The translations under genes and the position numbers were made by a program. 64,000 nt of DNA from Trichodelitschia bisporula (lineage: Eukaryota > Ascomycota > Dothideomycetes > Phaeotrichales > Phaeotrichaceae): positions 123,676 to 187,675 of the forward strand of contig ML996712.1 of NCBI GenBank assembly GCA_010356995.1. The letters are read 5' to 3'. The notes under the pieces were generated by a model. That model was given only the letters and a program-made list of their open reading frames with translations. It was not told the origin of the DNA and did no database searches. How positions within the stretch are numbered: position 1 is the stretch's first letter; every line of letters starts with the position of its first letter. Of the stretch, positions 31,392 through 42,610 are shown in pieces.

Positions 31392-33605
31392 TGGGCTTAA
31401 GCTTGGGGGATAGTCTAGTAGTCTTGGAATAATGGCTCTTTAGATAAATGGCTCTCAGATAAAAGAAAGAAGGGATAGGGTCAAGGCACCGCGATCCGTG
31501 TGCTGGGGGTTAGCGTTGAAGAGGGCGAGAGGGGGAGGACGTGCATAAGGGCGTGAGAACGGTTCTGGGCGAAGAATAAGGAATCTGATGGTGGAGGGCC
31601 TGTGGGGTTTTCTCCGATGATGCAGCCGTTCGGTGTGAAGCTACGAATCGGGGGGGGGGGGATGGGCATAACGAGGGAGGATTCGTCGGAGGTGGACGTT
31701 GTACCTCGTGGTACAGGCGCGGCGCGAAGGCTTCGCGTGTTGGCACCGCGCGCGTGCGGTATCGCGGCGCCAACCATACTCACTATCGCCATTCTCATTA
31801 CCCCTCAGCATCTCCACTATCACTGTCCCCACTTGCTCAGCAACCGCGGCGCCCTCCGACAGCTCCATCATCCTCGCACTGCACCCCAAGCTCACCAACC
31901 TGCACAGCCTACCTCCACCATACCGTCTTACCCCTCCCTTGCCGCAGTACCGTACATTGATGCTCCAATCCCAGCCCGCATCCGCACGCGTGCGCGCTCT
32001 CCGTCGTGGTTGGCGCGTGGTTAGCGGACAGCCTAGCAGCGAACAAGCTGCTTAGCGTTTTTGTTGGCGTGGAGGGTGGAGCTTCCTGCGGGTGCGGCCC
32101 GCGGGAGTGGGTCGGTGCGATCGGCGGTGGGTCCCCGCTGGGGAAAGTCCTTTTGGGGGAAGATTTGACAGATTATCGACGATGGGAAATCTATCATCTG
32201 GCATGTGGCGAAGGAAAAGGGATTCAGGGAGGGTTTGCTGTGTACGAAGTAGTGATGGAGAGGAGGTAAGGATGAGGGTACGGCCGCCACCCTGGCCTGC
32301 CGATCGGAGATATCACCCCCGCGGGTAGCCGATGCTAGCAGCGCGCCGAGCGCGGATCGGCGCCGCTTGTAAGCGCGGTCTTGTCTTGATATGACGGAAG
32401 CTTCCTTCGCTGTCCCGAAGTGAGGCGATAACCTAACCCGCGCTTCCCTGTGGCCGTTCGAGACCATGGCCGCGGTGCTCTGGGTGTCCGGGACGAAGGA
32501 CGAGAACGTAGGTGAGGGTGACAGCAAATGGTATCGCATGCGGTGCGGCGACGATGGCATCGCCGGTGTGGTATTGCGAAAGCGCGATGAGCATCATGCA
32601 GCCCAGGAATGGAGGCCTGACGCAATGCCCGCTCACTCGCCACAGGGGAGCAGCAGTGCGTGCGTCGTTCAGGAACCACGAAAAACTTGCCTCTTTCGGT
32701 CAGCACCTCATCTCTCCCTCCCCACACCGGCACCTTAACCCTCCCCATATCATACGGACTGCGACGATATTATGAGGTTCGGGAGCAGGAGTGCAGCACA
32801 GGCACGTTCGAGGCGCTCCTGTTGCGCTCTTCAAACCGTGCCCAGAGACGTCGTGCATTCTGTGCGGCAGACTGGGGGCGCCTTGCCGGATTGGGCGATA
32901 TCAAGTGCACGGACGGAGATCATGACTTCATCGCGGAGAATTTCACGATCATCTCGACAGGCAATTCTTGCGGGTCTTTGCGCTGCAGATGATGCTGAAT
33001 AGATGAGTAGATAATCGAACTGATTCTTCATTCGCGATTTATTGCGTCGATTTTGGCTAACTGTCATATGCATTAGTGACACTTGACCACATTCAACCTT
33101 CCAACCCCCGGCCCGATCGTCGACATCAAGCTTTGCCAAACCCTCTTACCTAGCTCAAGCACAGGCTAAAACACACCTGGCACGGCCCAGACAATGCACC
33201 CCCAGCGGCAAGCCCGCACCCGCGCAGTGTCTCCATCGTGACCTCGAACCCGTTCACGCACGCACCGGATCATCGTCGCCCGGCCATGCTATGCACCGGA
33301 CGGGCCCTCCGTTTTAGCCCACGATGTTTGGAGCATGAGCGGAAACAGACGGGGAGGGGGGATTCCGGGCCTCCTGACGCAGGATTTCACGGAGCATGCG
33401 ATACGAGGGATCGTAATGTGTTGACCTGACTAGGAGCAGAGAATATGAGCCCCGCGATGCGCTGATCTGGAACGGTTTACGCGCTTTTTGTCTTCGCTTT
33501 TATTTCTCCCCTCGCTGGTCGTGTGTTCATTCCTTTCTCTTCAAGCCTGGCGCTCCTGTTCTAGTCCTTCCCTTCTTCCTCGCCCCGGCGGCGCTGTATA
33601 CCGTA

Positions 33606-35714
33606 ATGCCTTCCCTCCGCATCGTCTGCGCGCTCGCGCTGAGCGCACTGAGCGTACGAGCGCAGACCTCCACCGCCAACTTCAACCAAGTGATCAATCT
33701 TAACGGCGACGTACGTTCCCCTCCCCTCCCCCATACCCCCCTAACACCCGCAGATGCAACTCAACTCCATCACCTTCCCCGACGGCAGCCGCGTCGAAAC
33801 CTTCTCGCAGACCCAGCGCCAGCTCCTCGTGAACCAAAACACCGCTCCCCTCCCAGGGAACCAAGTCACAGGCACGACAGGCAACCCCTTCGTCCAACTA
33901 AGCCAGAATTCCCTGATAGTCCAGACGAACGGCGGGACCGACCTCGTCGGCGCGCAAATCGAGCTCCCGATCTCGCAGCAGACGCTCCAGCAAGCCGGCG
34001 TCTCGCAGGACAACACCTTCGTCGCGAAACTCAGCCCCGACCGGCGCAGCTGGCAGGTCATGGAGACGATTAAGAGCGTCAACGGATCCGATGCCACCGT
34101 GCGGCTGGTCAAGATGAGCATGATTGACGGGGAGTACATCGCTTTGGGACGGCAGAGCCAGGTGACCGGCCAAGCGCTCACGGCCTTCGGGACGGCGCAG
34201 AATATGGCGTTTAATGTGTCTGGGAGCGGGATACAGGAGAATGAGTTCACGGACGGGTTCCGCATGAGTGTGCGCGCGGCGCAGCCGATGCAGATTACGG
34301 CGAATGTGGTCAATGGCATAAGCACGACTATGCTTGGAGGCCTCCAGCCGGGCACGCAGTCCGTGAATAATTTCCGGTATACGGTGAATACGAATTTGGG
34401 GGGTGTGGTTACGAATATTAATCGCATGGTTGCGGTCGTGCAGTTGCCGAGTAGGTCTTTTGGGTTTCCCCTGGTGGGCGCGAGGCTGACGAGACAGTTA
34501 ATCCGCTGAGGCTGCAGACGGTCGCGAAGACGATGGGCGCGGGGCCGAATTCGAATATCCGCCTCAGTATTGCGCAGCGCGGGATTCTGATTAATCCTGG
34601 GGGTGCGCAGCCGTTGCTTGCGCCGCAGAAGAGGCAGGATGCGCAGACGCAGGAGCAGGGGAATCAGAATCAGCAGGGCGACCAGCAGAGCAATAACGGG
34701 ACCGGGACGGCGAACAACGGCACCGACTCCAACACCACAAATACCAACCAAAACCAAAACCAAAACCAAAACCAGAACCAGCCACAAACGGGCTCCTCGA
34801 CCACCGGCACCACGAACACCAACAACGGCGGTACGAACACCAATAACAACGGCAACACCAACAACGGAAACTCTAACACAAACCCAGCAGCAACAAAACT
34901 TCTCCTCTCCCCCACCTTCACCCCCATCCCCGCCACCGCCGTGCTGGACCAGTTCAACAGCCGCCTCGCCATCCCCGTGTCCCAGGTCGATGGGGAGTAC
35001 ATTATTACCATCCAGTTGGCGGATGGGACCCAGGCGCAGGGACAGGCCCAGCCGCTGCCGCAAGCTGCTCAGCCGGAGCCTGCGGGGCAAGCACCTGGTG
35101 TGGGTTCGCCGGGTGTTGCTGCGCCGGGTGTTGCGTCTCCCGCCACGGTCGCTCCTGGCGTCGCCCAGCCGGTTCCTGGCACTGCTGGGACCGTCGGCTC
35201 AACCGGCTCGACCACCGGCACAGTCGGCACCATCCCTGCCGCGGCCCCAGGTGTCGGTCTATCCGCGCGCTCGATCGTCATCCCCGCCGGTGCTCTGCCC
35301 GCCGTCCCAGCTGCCGCGCCGCCACCGGCTGCAGCCCCCGCTGTTGCTCCTGCTCCTGCTCCGGCTGTGGCTCCAGCACCCGCAGCTGCCCCCGCTCCTG
35401 CTGCGGCACCGGCTCCTGTCCTAGCTCCTGCTCCCGTCCCCGCCCCAGCTCCCGCTCCCGCCGTCGCCCCTGCCCCCGGCTCCCCCCGTCCTGTCACCCC
35501 CGCCGCGCAGCCCGCCCCCGCACAAGCGGGCAGCATCGTCGTGAGCATGGCGTGGGTGAATATGATGGCCGCGCTGGAGACGAACGGGTTACCGCTCGAC
35601 GTGGGGCGGATGATGGATGCTATCCAAGCGCCGGCGGCAGCTGCCCAGGTGCCGACGCTTGTGGGGGGACTGGGGGGTGTTAGTGGGACGGTTGGGCGGA
35701 GGTGGGTTGCGTAA
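33606..35714 (+). CDS. secreted protein with Asn/Gln-rich and Pro/Ala-rich low-complexity regions
   Basis: Exons 33606-33710, 33754-34450 and 34498-35714; 672 aa. A signal peptide (MPSLRIVCALALSALSVRAQ) starts it. Residues ~25-290 form a globular, beta-rich region (FVQLSQNSLIVQTNGGTDLV, SQVTGQALTAFGTAQNMAFN) with no family I can name. The middle has NQNQNQNQNQNQ and NTNNGGTNTNNN-type tracts, then Val/Pro/Gly-Ala repeats such as APAVAPAPAPAVAPAPAAAP. A short ordered tail (SMAWVNMMAALETNGLPLDV) follows. The second intron is ambiguous: donor 34451 with acceptor 34497 gives LPINPLRLQTV, while donor 34455 with acceptor 34510 gives LPSRLQTV; both keep the frame. It could be a wall or matrix protein (inference). 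Confidence 0.75.
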
Positions 35715-35878
35715 GCTGGAGATTGGGTTAAAGGGGAAAAGGGGGGGGATGGGTGTATGTAGCGCTTTTATGATAGGCATGCATGTATGTATGGCAGACG
35801 AACGAACAATTGATTAGCGGGTATCGCTACTAGCTCCAGACGCCTACATCTGTGCCCATTTTCCGTTTCCTACCACCC
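35715..35878. other. convergent 3' flanks
   Basis: Short gap between the secreted-protein gene and FIP1; no feature seen. Confidence 0.4.
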
Positions 35879-36986
35879 CTACCAGCGTCTCCGCCCACCA
35901 CCGCGCCCACCGTACCCTCCCCCTCCCCCTCCCTGCTGCCAATTCCCCCCACCATAATTCTGTTGCGCCGACGGACCCTGCGGCACATTCCCCCCCCCAC
36001 CATTCCCCCCACCCCCCCCTCCCATGAACTGATTCGCAAAGTCATTAAAGTTAAGCTGCGACGGATCCGTCGTGCCCGTCTGATTCATCATCTGCATCAT
36101 CATCTGCTGCATAAGCGCCGGATCCGGCGCGCCCTCCATCCCAGGCATCGCCATCCCCGCCGCCGGACCCGCTGGAATCGCGGCTGCGGCTGGAGCCGCC
36201 GGCGCACCGCTCGCACCGCCCGAACCCATGCCGGGCATGCCCCCATTCATGAGCATCTCGAAGCGGCGCATTTCGTCCTTCTGCGCCGCAAGTGCGTCGG
36301 CCATTTCGCGCTGCTTGGTTGTGTAGGTCGCCCAGGTGAACTCGTCGAAGCCGTAGTTGAAGTAGTCGCTTTGGTCGGCGCCGGGGCGGCGCCAGGGCTT
36401 GGCGTGTGAGGCGAGGTCGGCGTCGATGTCGATTTGGGTTACGGGTTTGCCGGCGAGGGTGGGGATGGCGTTTATGTCGAGGGTGGAGTGCCGGACGGGG
36501 GGGTAGTCGGTGCCCGGCTTGAGGAGGGGGGAGCCAGGCTTTGTGGTTGTGCTGGGGGTGCCGGCGCGTGAGGTTTGACGTGCGGCGGGGGCGGGCGTGG
36601 TGCTGGGTTTGGGGGCGGAGGGGGGTTCGGCTGAGGGAGCGGGTTTGGAGATAGTGCGGGGTTGGCTGCGGATGGTTAGGGGGATATCATGGGTGTTTAT
36701 GAGAACTAACGGTGTCGGTTCGGGGACGTCTTTGCGTTCCGTTACGATCTCGATATCCTTTGGGAGGGTTAGCTAGGCTTCAGTAGACGGGGTATAGACC
36801 ATATGAACGCACCGATTCGCTATCTTCCTCTTCCGCTTCATCGGATGACTCGTCAACGTTCATGGCGCCGTCGTCAGCGGTTTCATCCTGCTGGAGGGGC
36901 TCGGGAGCGGGCGAGGCGGTGCCGTAGAGATCGTCTTCTTCTTCGCTCATGGCGCCGCTGCCGAGACTGGACCCGGAGGCCGACAT
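35879..36986 (-). CDS. FIP1: FIP1, pre-mRNA 3'-end processing (polyadenylation) factor
   Basis: Exons 36986-36813 and 36757-35879; 350 aa. FIP1 is a subunit of cleavage and polyadenylation factor that tethers poly(A) polymerase. The Fip1 motif is at ~170-205: AKPWRRPGADQSDYFNYGFD followed by EFTWATYTTKQREM. The N-terminus is acidic (EEEDDLYG, DESSDEAEEEDSES) and joins DIEIV after the intron, as in other FIP1 proteins; a nearer acceptor would insert LTLPK and is less family-like. The C-terminus is Gly/Asn/Met-rich and ends in RGGGRRRW, probably RNA-binding and disordered. The gene diverges from NUP49 across 355 bp. Confidence 0.93.
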
Positions 36987-37341
36987 GGTGTGGAGCTGTG
37001 GGAGCTTAAGTAGTGGGTGGTGCGAGTTGGTGACAGGGGGAGTGGCACAGGAATGACGGTGAATAGTTTGCGTGGGGAATGTCGGCAGAGGAGGTGGAGT
37101 TGAGGTTGAGCTTGCGGAATGGACGCGGCGCCGCTGACTAAGCCAAGGAACGCGTCTCGTTTCTCAACACCAAGTCTGAGCATCGCCAAAACATTTGCTA
37201 CTCACCACCGTAACACCCACCGCCTTTCATCCCTTCTTTCTTCACCCACATTCCTTCCTTCCGCTTCCACCACCACCTCCTACCTCCCCGAACCGCCCAG
37301 CAGCCAAGGCCGCAGTCACCCCCCCTCTCCGCCCGACCATA
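36987..37341. promoter_or_regulatory. divergent promoter of FIP1 and NUP49
   Basis: A 355-bp head-to-head gap between two nuclear RNA-pathway genes. No individual element is called. Confidence 0.5.
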
Positions 37342-39190
37342 ATGGCGGGCAACATTCAACGCTCTCTCTCCCTCAACACGGGCGCATCCTCAGGACTCTT
37401 GTAAGTCTCTACAGGCCATCATGTTCAATTTCAATCCCTCCTTTCCCGCAGACGCGTCCCCGCGCGGCCGCCCTCTCGTACAAGACCCCTCCAAGCGCCG
37501 CCTCGCAAGCCCACGCACCCACCGACCCGGCAGTTCAAACGCCCCTCTCACCCGTAACCCCAATCCCGCTAACCTCGCCCCCTTCAGCTCAGGCACAACA
37601 TCTACCACCCAAGCAGGCGGCATGTTCGGCGCGGCAAATACCTCACAGCCGGCGAGCGGCGGCGGGCTCTTCGGCGCCGCGCCCGCGTCTGCGCAACCCA
37701 CGACGGGAGGCCTCTTTGGCAACACCCCCGCGACTACGCAGGCAGGCGGCCTGTTCGGCAATACTCCCGCGACTACGCAAGCAGGTGGTCTCTTTGGCAA
37801 TACCCCCGCGACCACGCAGTCTGGCGGCCTCTTCAGCGGTGCTCCCGGGACTACGCAGGCAGGCGGCCTCTTCGGCAACACCCCCGCGACCACGCAAGCA
37901 GGCGGTCTCTTCAGCGCAGCGCCCGCGTCCACGCAACCCGCGACGGGAGGTCTTTTCGCGCCTGCGTCGGGTGCGCCTGGGGCAGGTGGGCTGTTCGGTT
38001 CTACAACTACTACGTCAGCTCCCGCGGCCGGCGGTCTCTTCGCCCCTCCAGGTGCTTCATCCGCGCCTGCGGCGGGCGGGCTGTTTAGTTCTAGTGCTGC
38101 GAAGCCGGGGGGCTTGTTCGCTGCTCCGGCGGCGGCACCCACGAGTAGTGCGCCTGCACAACCTCTGTTGTAAGCTTTTGCATGGGTATTGATATACCCA
38201 CGCTGACAATCTAGTGGTGCTACTCCCGCTAAACCCGCGGCCAGCAGTCTGTTCGCTCCGTCTGCGACTACCCAACCCGCAGCCGGCGGCCTGTTCGCGG
38301 CGCCCGCATCGACGCAGCCCGCAGCCGGTGGTCTGTTCAATTCTACCGCCGCGAAGCCTGCTGCTACGGGGGTCAACTCGATCTTCGGTGGCGCGAAGCC
38401 AGCCGCGCCTCAGGGTGGGAGCTTGTTCAATGCGTCTCAGGCCCCGGTTCAGGCATCAGTCCCTGGCGTGCGGATTGACCTGACCAACATGAAGCCCACA
38501 ACGCGCTTCTCCGAGCTGCACGAAGACATCCAAAAAACAATCGAGCAAATCGACACCTTCATCGCCGCGCACATCGCCGCCTCAGTGCAGTGCGCGCAGA
38601 TGATGCCCCGCCTCGCCGAGTACATGTCCTGGATCCCGTCCGACGTGGCGTATCTGGAGACGGCGCAGCAGACGGTCGAGATGGCGCTTGATCGCGACGC
38701 GGCGGCGGTGCGGGACGTGAAGGCTTTGGTGCAACGGGATGTGGAGGATGCACGGCGCGCGTTTGCCGCGGTTGAGAATCTGAAACTGCCCGCGCAGTAC
38801 CATTATACGGGTGTGTGGCCGAGTGCGGGGGTGCAGGCGGCGCCGGTGGAGGGGGATGGGCTCGGAAGTGCTACGGATCTCATGGCGTATTTCAGCACCA
38901 AGGCTTCGGAGCTGGAGACCGGGCTCAAGGCGTCCGCGGCGCTGTTGGCGGAGATTGAGGCCCATTTGCGGGTTGTGGAGGGGAGTGCGGTGGAGAAGAT
39001 TGAGCGCTTGGTTAGGGCTAGGGGAGGCATGGTGGGGGATGCGGTGGAGGGGAGTGTAAGGCTTAGGGAGTTGAGTGGTGCGATGAGGGAGTTTGAGATG
39101 GCGGTTTTTAGGGTGGCTACGAAGTTGGGTGGTGCTCGTGAGGGAGTGGTTAATGTGTCGCTGGGGTCGGGGGGGTATGGGTTGCGTTAG
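37342..39190 (+). CDS. NUP49: FG nucleoporin NUP49 (Nup58/45 type)
   Basis: Exons 37342-37400, 37588-38169 and 38215-39190; 538 aa. NUP49 belongs to the central-channel Nsp1-Nup57-Nup49 trimer. The start MAGNIQRSLSLNTGASSGLF spans the first junction. Residues ~20-295 have many GGLF/GLFG units separated by Thr/Gln/Ala/Pro spacers. At ~300 comes VRIDLTNMKPTTRFSELHED, a conserved NUP49/Nup58 block, followed by coiled-coil helices to ~525. The intron at 38170-38214 restores FGATPAKP. A 102-nt segment inside intron 1 (37452-37553) has its own AG and GT sites and would add 34 codons in frame, so a cassette exon is possible. A start at 37421 (MFNFNPSF) is a second alternative, giving 574 aa. Confidence 0.9.
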
Positions 39191-40082
39191 GGGTGGAGAT
39201 GGTGAAGTTGTGGGTGTGAATCTGGCGTGGATGAGGGGCGTAATTGACTGTCGTGAGGAGGGCCTCATGTGTGAAGATCTCGGGATGTTAGGCGCTTTGT
39301 ACACATAGACGGTTCGTTGTGTTACTACTACGCTGCTGCCCGAGACGTCATGCGGGCTTTACAGCAGCTGATAGCTACGCCATGGGTCAAAAATTCAACG
39401 TATGGGACAGAATTCACTGTCGTCGGCCGTGTCCTCGTTGTGTATCTGATGCTATATACGGGGAACGCGCCTTACGAAGCGGCCTGGCAACGGGTAACGA
39501 GCGGCATCAACGCATGTGCCCGTGGTAGTCACGATAGCCTCCTAAACATGCAACTCGCTCGAGTCGGTCCAATGTCAAGAGCAGAACGCTTCGGCTGGTG
39601 CGCGGCACCTCACCATGATTACTACGTATGATGACAGGGTTTAGGCGACGTTATGCCAAGCATGTGCGGAAGGCATGGGCGATCAAGGAGGACACGATGG
39701 AGTTTTAGCTTTCCTTTGCTTCTGACTTCTCTTCTTTGTCTCAACTCGGTATCAAGAATGCAGCACTTTGCTTTTCCGACACCTTATTCTCCACATATCC
39801 GCAATTACAAAAGTCAAGAGCAGAACGCCTCGTCCGCTAGCATCGAAGTCCACTAAGATCCGCTCTAAGGCTACCGCGCTCGCTCATATCTCGCGCCCAG
39901 ATCACAGTGTATCCCCGCCAACGCCGCCGTCCACGCCTAAACCCCCTCAGAGCCCGCTAGCCGGCTGAAGAACGAACAGAAGCGACCGAATATTACAAGA
40001 CAATAGAACAACCACACAGCGCCGTCTGACCATATTGCCCCCGACGCCCGTCCTTGAACGTTCCCCCAACCCGTGCCCTAGC
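39191..40082. other. intergenic, no supported gene
   Basis: A plus-strand frame at 39317-39631 (104 codons) lacks an ATG at its start and any domain. The GAGCAGAACGC motif occurs twice in near-identical context (near 39581 and 39819). No gene called. Confidence 0.4.
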
Positions 40083-41948
40083 TTAAGTGCAGGCACCGCT
40101 ATTCTTCGGATAGAAGTAACTGGCCGTCGCAATAATCACGTAAAGGCTGCAAAGCAGGGCCCCCTCAAACCAATGACTCTTCCCGTCTTGGATCAATGCT
40201 GAGACAAGGACGACGCTGATGAACACGCACACCAGGCTAAAGGCGTCGAAGACGTATGTCATGTCTTTGCCCATGCCCCATCCGATGATGACCATGAGGG
40301 GGAGCACCATCATTGCGATTTGGATGCTGCTGCCGACGCAGACGCCGATTGCGAGGTCCATTTTGTCCCTGGGCTCAGGTTAGTTTCTGCGGTCGGGGGA
40401 GATGAGGGGGGAGACGTACTTGATCGCAACGCTAATGGACGTGACATGCTCCGCCGCATTCCCGACAATCGGCAGGAGAATCAACCCGATCCAGTACTCG
40501 GATACGTGATACTCGCACGTAACTTCGCTAATCGAATCGATCAGAAACTCCGCACACAGACCGATGAGCGCCGTCGCAGCGCAAAGCGTAACCAAACTCC
40601 CAACGAAGCTCAGACTCGGCTCCTCCTCGTCGTCGTCCTCGTGAAGCGTACGGTCCATGTGCGTAGGCACCGCCGCGTCCCCGGCACCCGGCATCGCAGG
40701 CCCAGCACCGACGCCCGTGCCCACCCCGACGCCCGTAGCGAGATCCTGTCTATCAACACCCTCGCCGAGCCCGACACCAGTCACGGACCCCCTTTTAGAC
40801 CCGTGCTTCTCCTGCTTCGCGTGCGCCTTATCGCGCTTCTTCTGCGCCCTGATCGCACGACGCTTCATGCTCTTCGGGCTGCGCTGCTTTTGGACTTTCT
40901 GCGACTCCTCGTTATACAGCGAGGCGTGGGAGTGGAGCTGGAAGTACAAATACGCGCCGTAGATGAGGATTGTGACGATGGCGGTGGCGTGGGAGATCGG
41001 GCCCGCGTTATTCGAGTTCCCTTGCCCCCACGTGAAGGCGGTGGGGATGAGGAGGGATCCGACGGCGAGGGCGAGGATGGAGGCCGCGGTTTGCGCGACC
41101 GTCATGTTGAAGAATTGCTCCATGCGGCCCATCCCGCCGAAGAAGAAGGACATACCCAGCACTAAGAGGAGGTTGGAGAGGATGGAGCCGATGAGCGAGG
41201 TTTGCGTGATGATGATTTGCCCGTGGGCGAGGGAGATGATGCCGACGATTAATTCGACTGCGTTGCCGAAGGATGCGTTGAGGAGCCCGCCGACGGCTTC
41301 ACCGCAGTGCAGGGCGATTTCTTCGGTGCCGAAGGAGAGGATCCCGGCGAGGGGCATGATCGCGATCAAGTTGATGAGGAAACTGCCCTCCACATTAGCC
41401 CCACACCACCCTAACCCACGAAAAACAGGGACCAACTCACATGGCTAGGGGATTGATCCCCTTGACGTAATTCAGCGCAATGCCCACCGGCGCCGCGAAG
41501 AGCAACCAATTAATCGTAAACCACTGCGGAAACAAGACCGCGCGAATCTGCTGCCCAACGGGGATCTTGCGTCCTAAACGCTTCTTGCGCGCCTCTGCCT
41601 TCTCTTCGTCCGTCCTCTCTGCTGGCGCGGTTGGCGAGGCAGGCGACCCTGGCTGCGATTCATCACCGCCCACGAGCGTCGTCTCGGTGCGCCGCTGCTT
41701 CACGGCGTTTGCCTCTGGCGCGCCGTTCGCGTCGGTCCCGAAGTCGCGCGTGGAAGGGCTGGACGTCGGACCGGCTTCCGGGTCGAGTTGCTTCGCCTTC
41801 TTGTGTTTGCGGATGACGGGGTTCCAGCGAAGGAAGATGTTGCGCTCGTCGGGGTCGGCAGACCAGCCGAGGCGCCGGGTCTGGCTGCGGATGCGTTCTG
41901 TGTCTTTTAGAATGGGGATTGGGACGTGCCAGGGGGGGACTTACGCAT
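40083..41948 (-). CDS. VCX1: vacuolar Ca2+/H+ exchanger (CAX family)
   Basis: Exons 41948-41945, 41903-41441, 41382-40420 and 40368-40083; 571 aa. CAX proteins use the vacuolar proton gradient to load Ca2+. Both alpha-repeats are present: GGLLNASFGNAVELIVGIIS in the first half and IVGNAAEHVTSISVAIKDKM in the second, each with the catalytic Glu. About 10-11 hydrophobic helices are visible, with an acidic loop (HEDDDEEEPS) between halves as in the family. A basic, Lys-rich cytosolic insert (KSMKRRAIRAQKKRDKAHAK) precedes it. The first coding exon is only ATGC: the next exon has no suitable ATG and its N-terminus reads HTERIRSQTRRLGWSADPDE. The last junction gives AIK|DKMDLAIGVCVGSSIQ, matching the family exactly. 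Confidence 0.92.
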
Positions 41949-42037
41949 TGCGATGCGCTGGGTGGAGGGATTGGGTGGGGTGCGTTGGTTATTATGTTGA
42001 TGGGGTGAGGCTGAGGGTGCGCAAGACTGTGCGCATT

Positions 42038-42058
42038 GGGGGGGGGGGGGGGGGGGGG
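42038..42058. repeat. 21-nt poly(G) tract
   Basis: An uninterrupted run of G just upstream of the VCX1 start on the opposite strand. Such runs are prone to slippage and to assembly error. Confidence 0.9.
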
Positions 42059-42580
42059 AATGCGATGTTTACGGGCTGGCTCGGTCTGGTGAGGCCTCTC
42101 AGCGCTTGGCGATAGTGAGAGTCGCGCGCTTCAGCCACAAGTTGGGGGTGGGAAACTGGGTGCCTGGTGTAAGGCGGTGGCTGTGGAGATTGAAGGCGGT
42201 AAGACGTGGCGTGGGATGCTGAACGGGGGGGTTTGGGGGTGGAGGAAAACGAGGTGCAGCAAAGCTGAAAGATATCGGCCGTGTGTGAAAGGAGAGAGGC
42301 CGATGTTTGCGGTGTGTTAAAAGGAAGCGGAATGTCAAGCGACGACAAACAAAAGAAGCAAGCAACGAGATCCTTCCCACTCAACACGTCCCCAGCGGCC
42401 CTCGCACAGTATTTACGCGGGTTTCCGACATGAATGACGTCCTTGGTATGCCCAGCGCGTCTCAAGCTTTCCTAGTGGATGGACAATGCTTCATGCGACA
42501 CAAGAGCCAACAAGCCAGTCTTGACTCCACCACGGCACGGCAAGCTTAAAACCTTGATCGCGCAGCATCTTGGCTTCTGT

Positions 42581-42610
42581 CGTCGTCTTGGCCTCCGTCG
42601 TCTTGGCCTC
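42581..42610. repeat. 15-bp tandem repeat, two copies plus partial ends
   Basis: CGTCGTCTTGGCCTC is repeated head to tail, with degraded copies on both sides. The minus strand would read TTEAK units, but no ATG-started gene surrounds it. Confidence 0.8.

Larger units (their letters stand above)
30587..33605. other. gene-poor interval, no supported gene
   Basis: Three kilobases with short GC-rich frames on both strands and no domain. A minus-strand frame at 32433-32636 is hydrophobic in its first 50 residues but has no family match I know and cannot be linked to other exons. The last ~100 bp are the CT-rich leader of the secreted-protein gene at 33606. Confidence 0.45.

Noticed and set aside
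32433-32636. Hydrophobic minus-strand frame suggesting a membrane protein
   Set aside because: Only one short hydrophobic stretch, and adjoining frames do not continue it through plausible introns.
33741-35090. 449-codon antisense frame over the secreted low-complexity gene
   Set aside because: Its apparent repeats mirror the Asn/Gln and Pro/Ala tracts of the real gene on the plus strand.
37421-38173. NUP49 starting at 37421
   Set aside because: Kept only as an alternative; the start at 37342 with one intron gives SLNTGASSGLF running directly into the FG repeats.
39317-39631. 104-codon plus-strand frame
   Set aside because: First codon is TTG and there is no recognisable motif or splice context.
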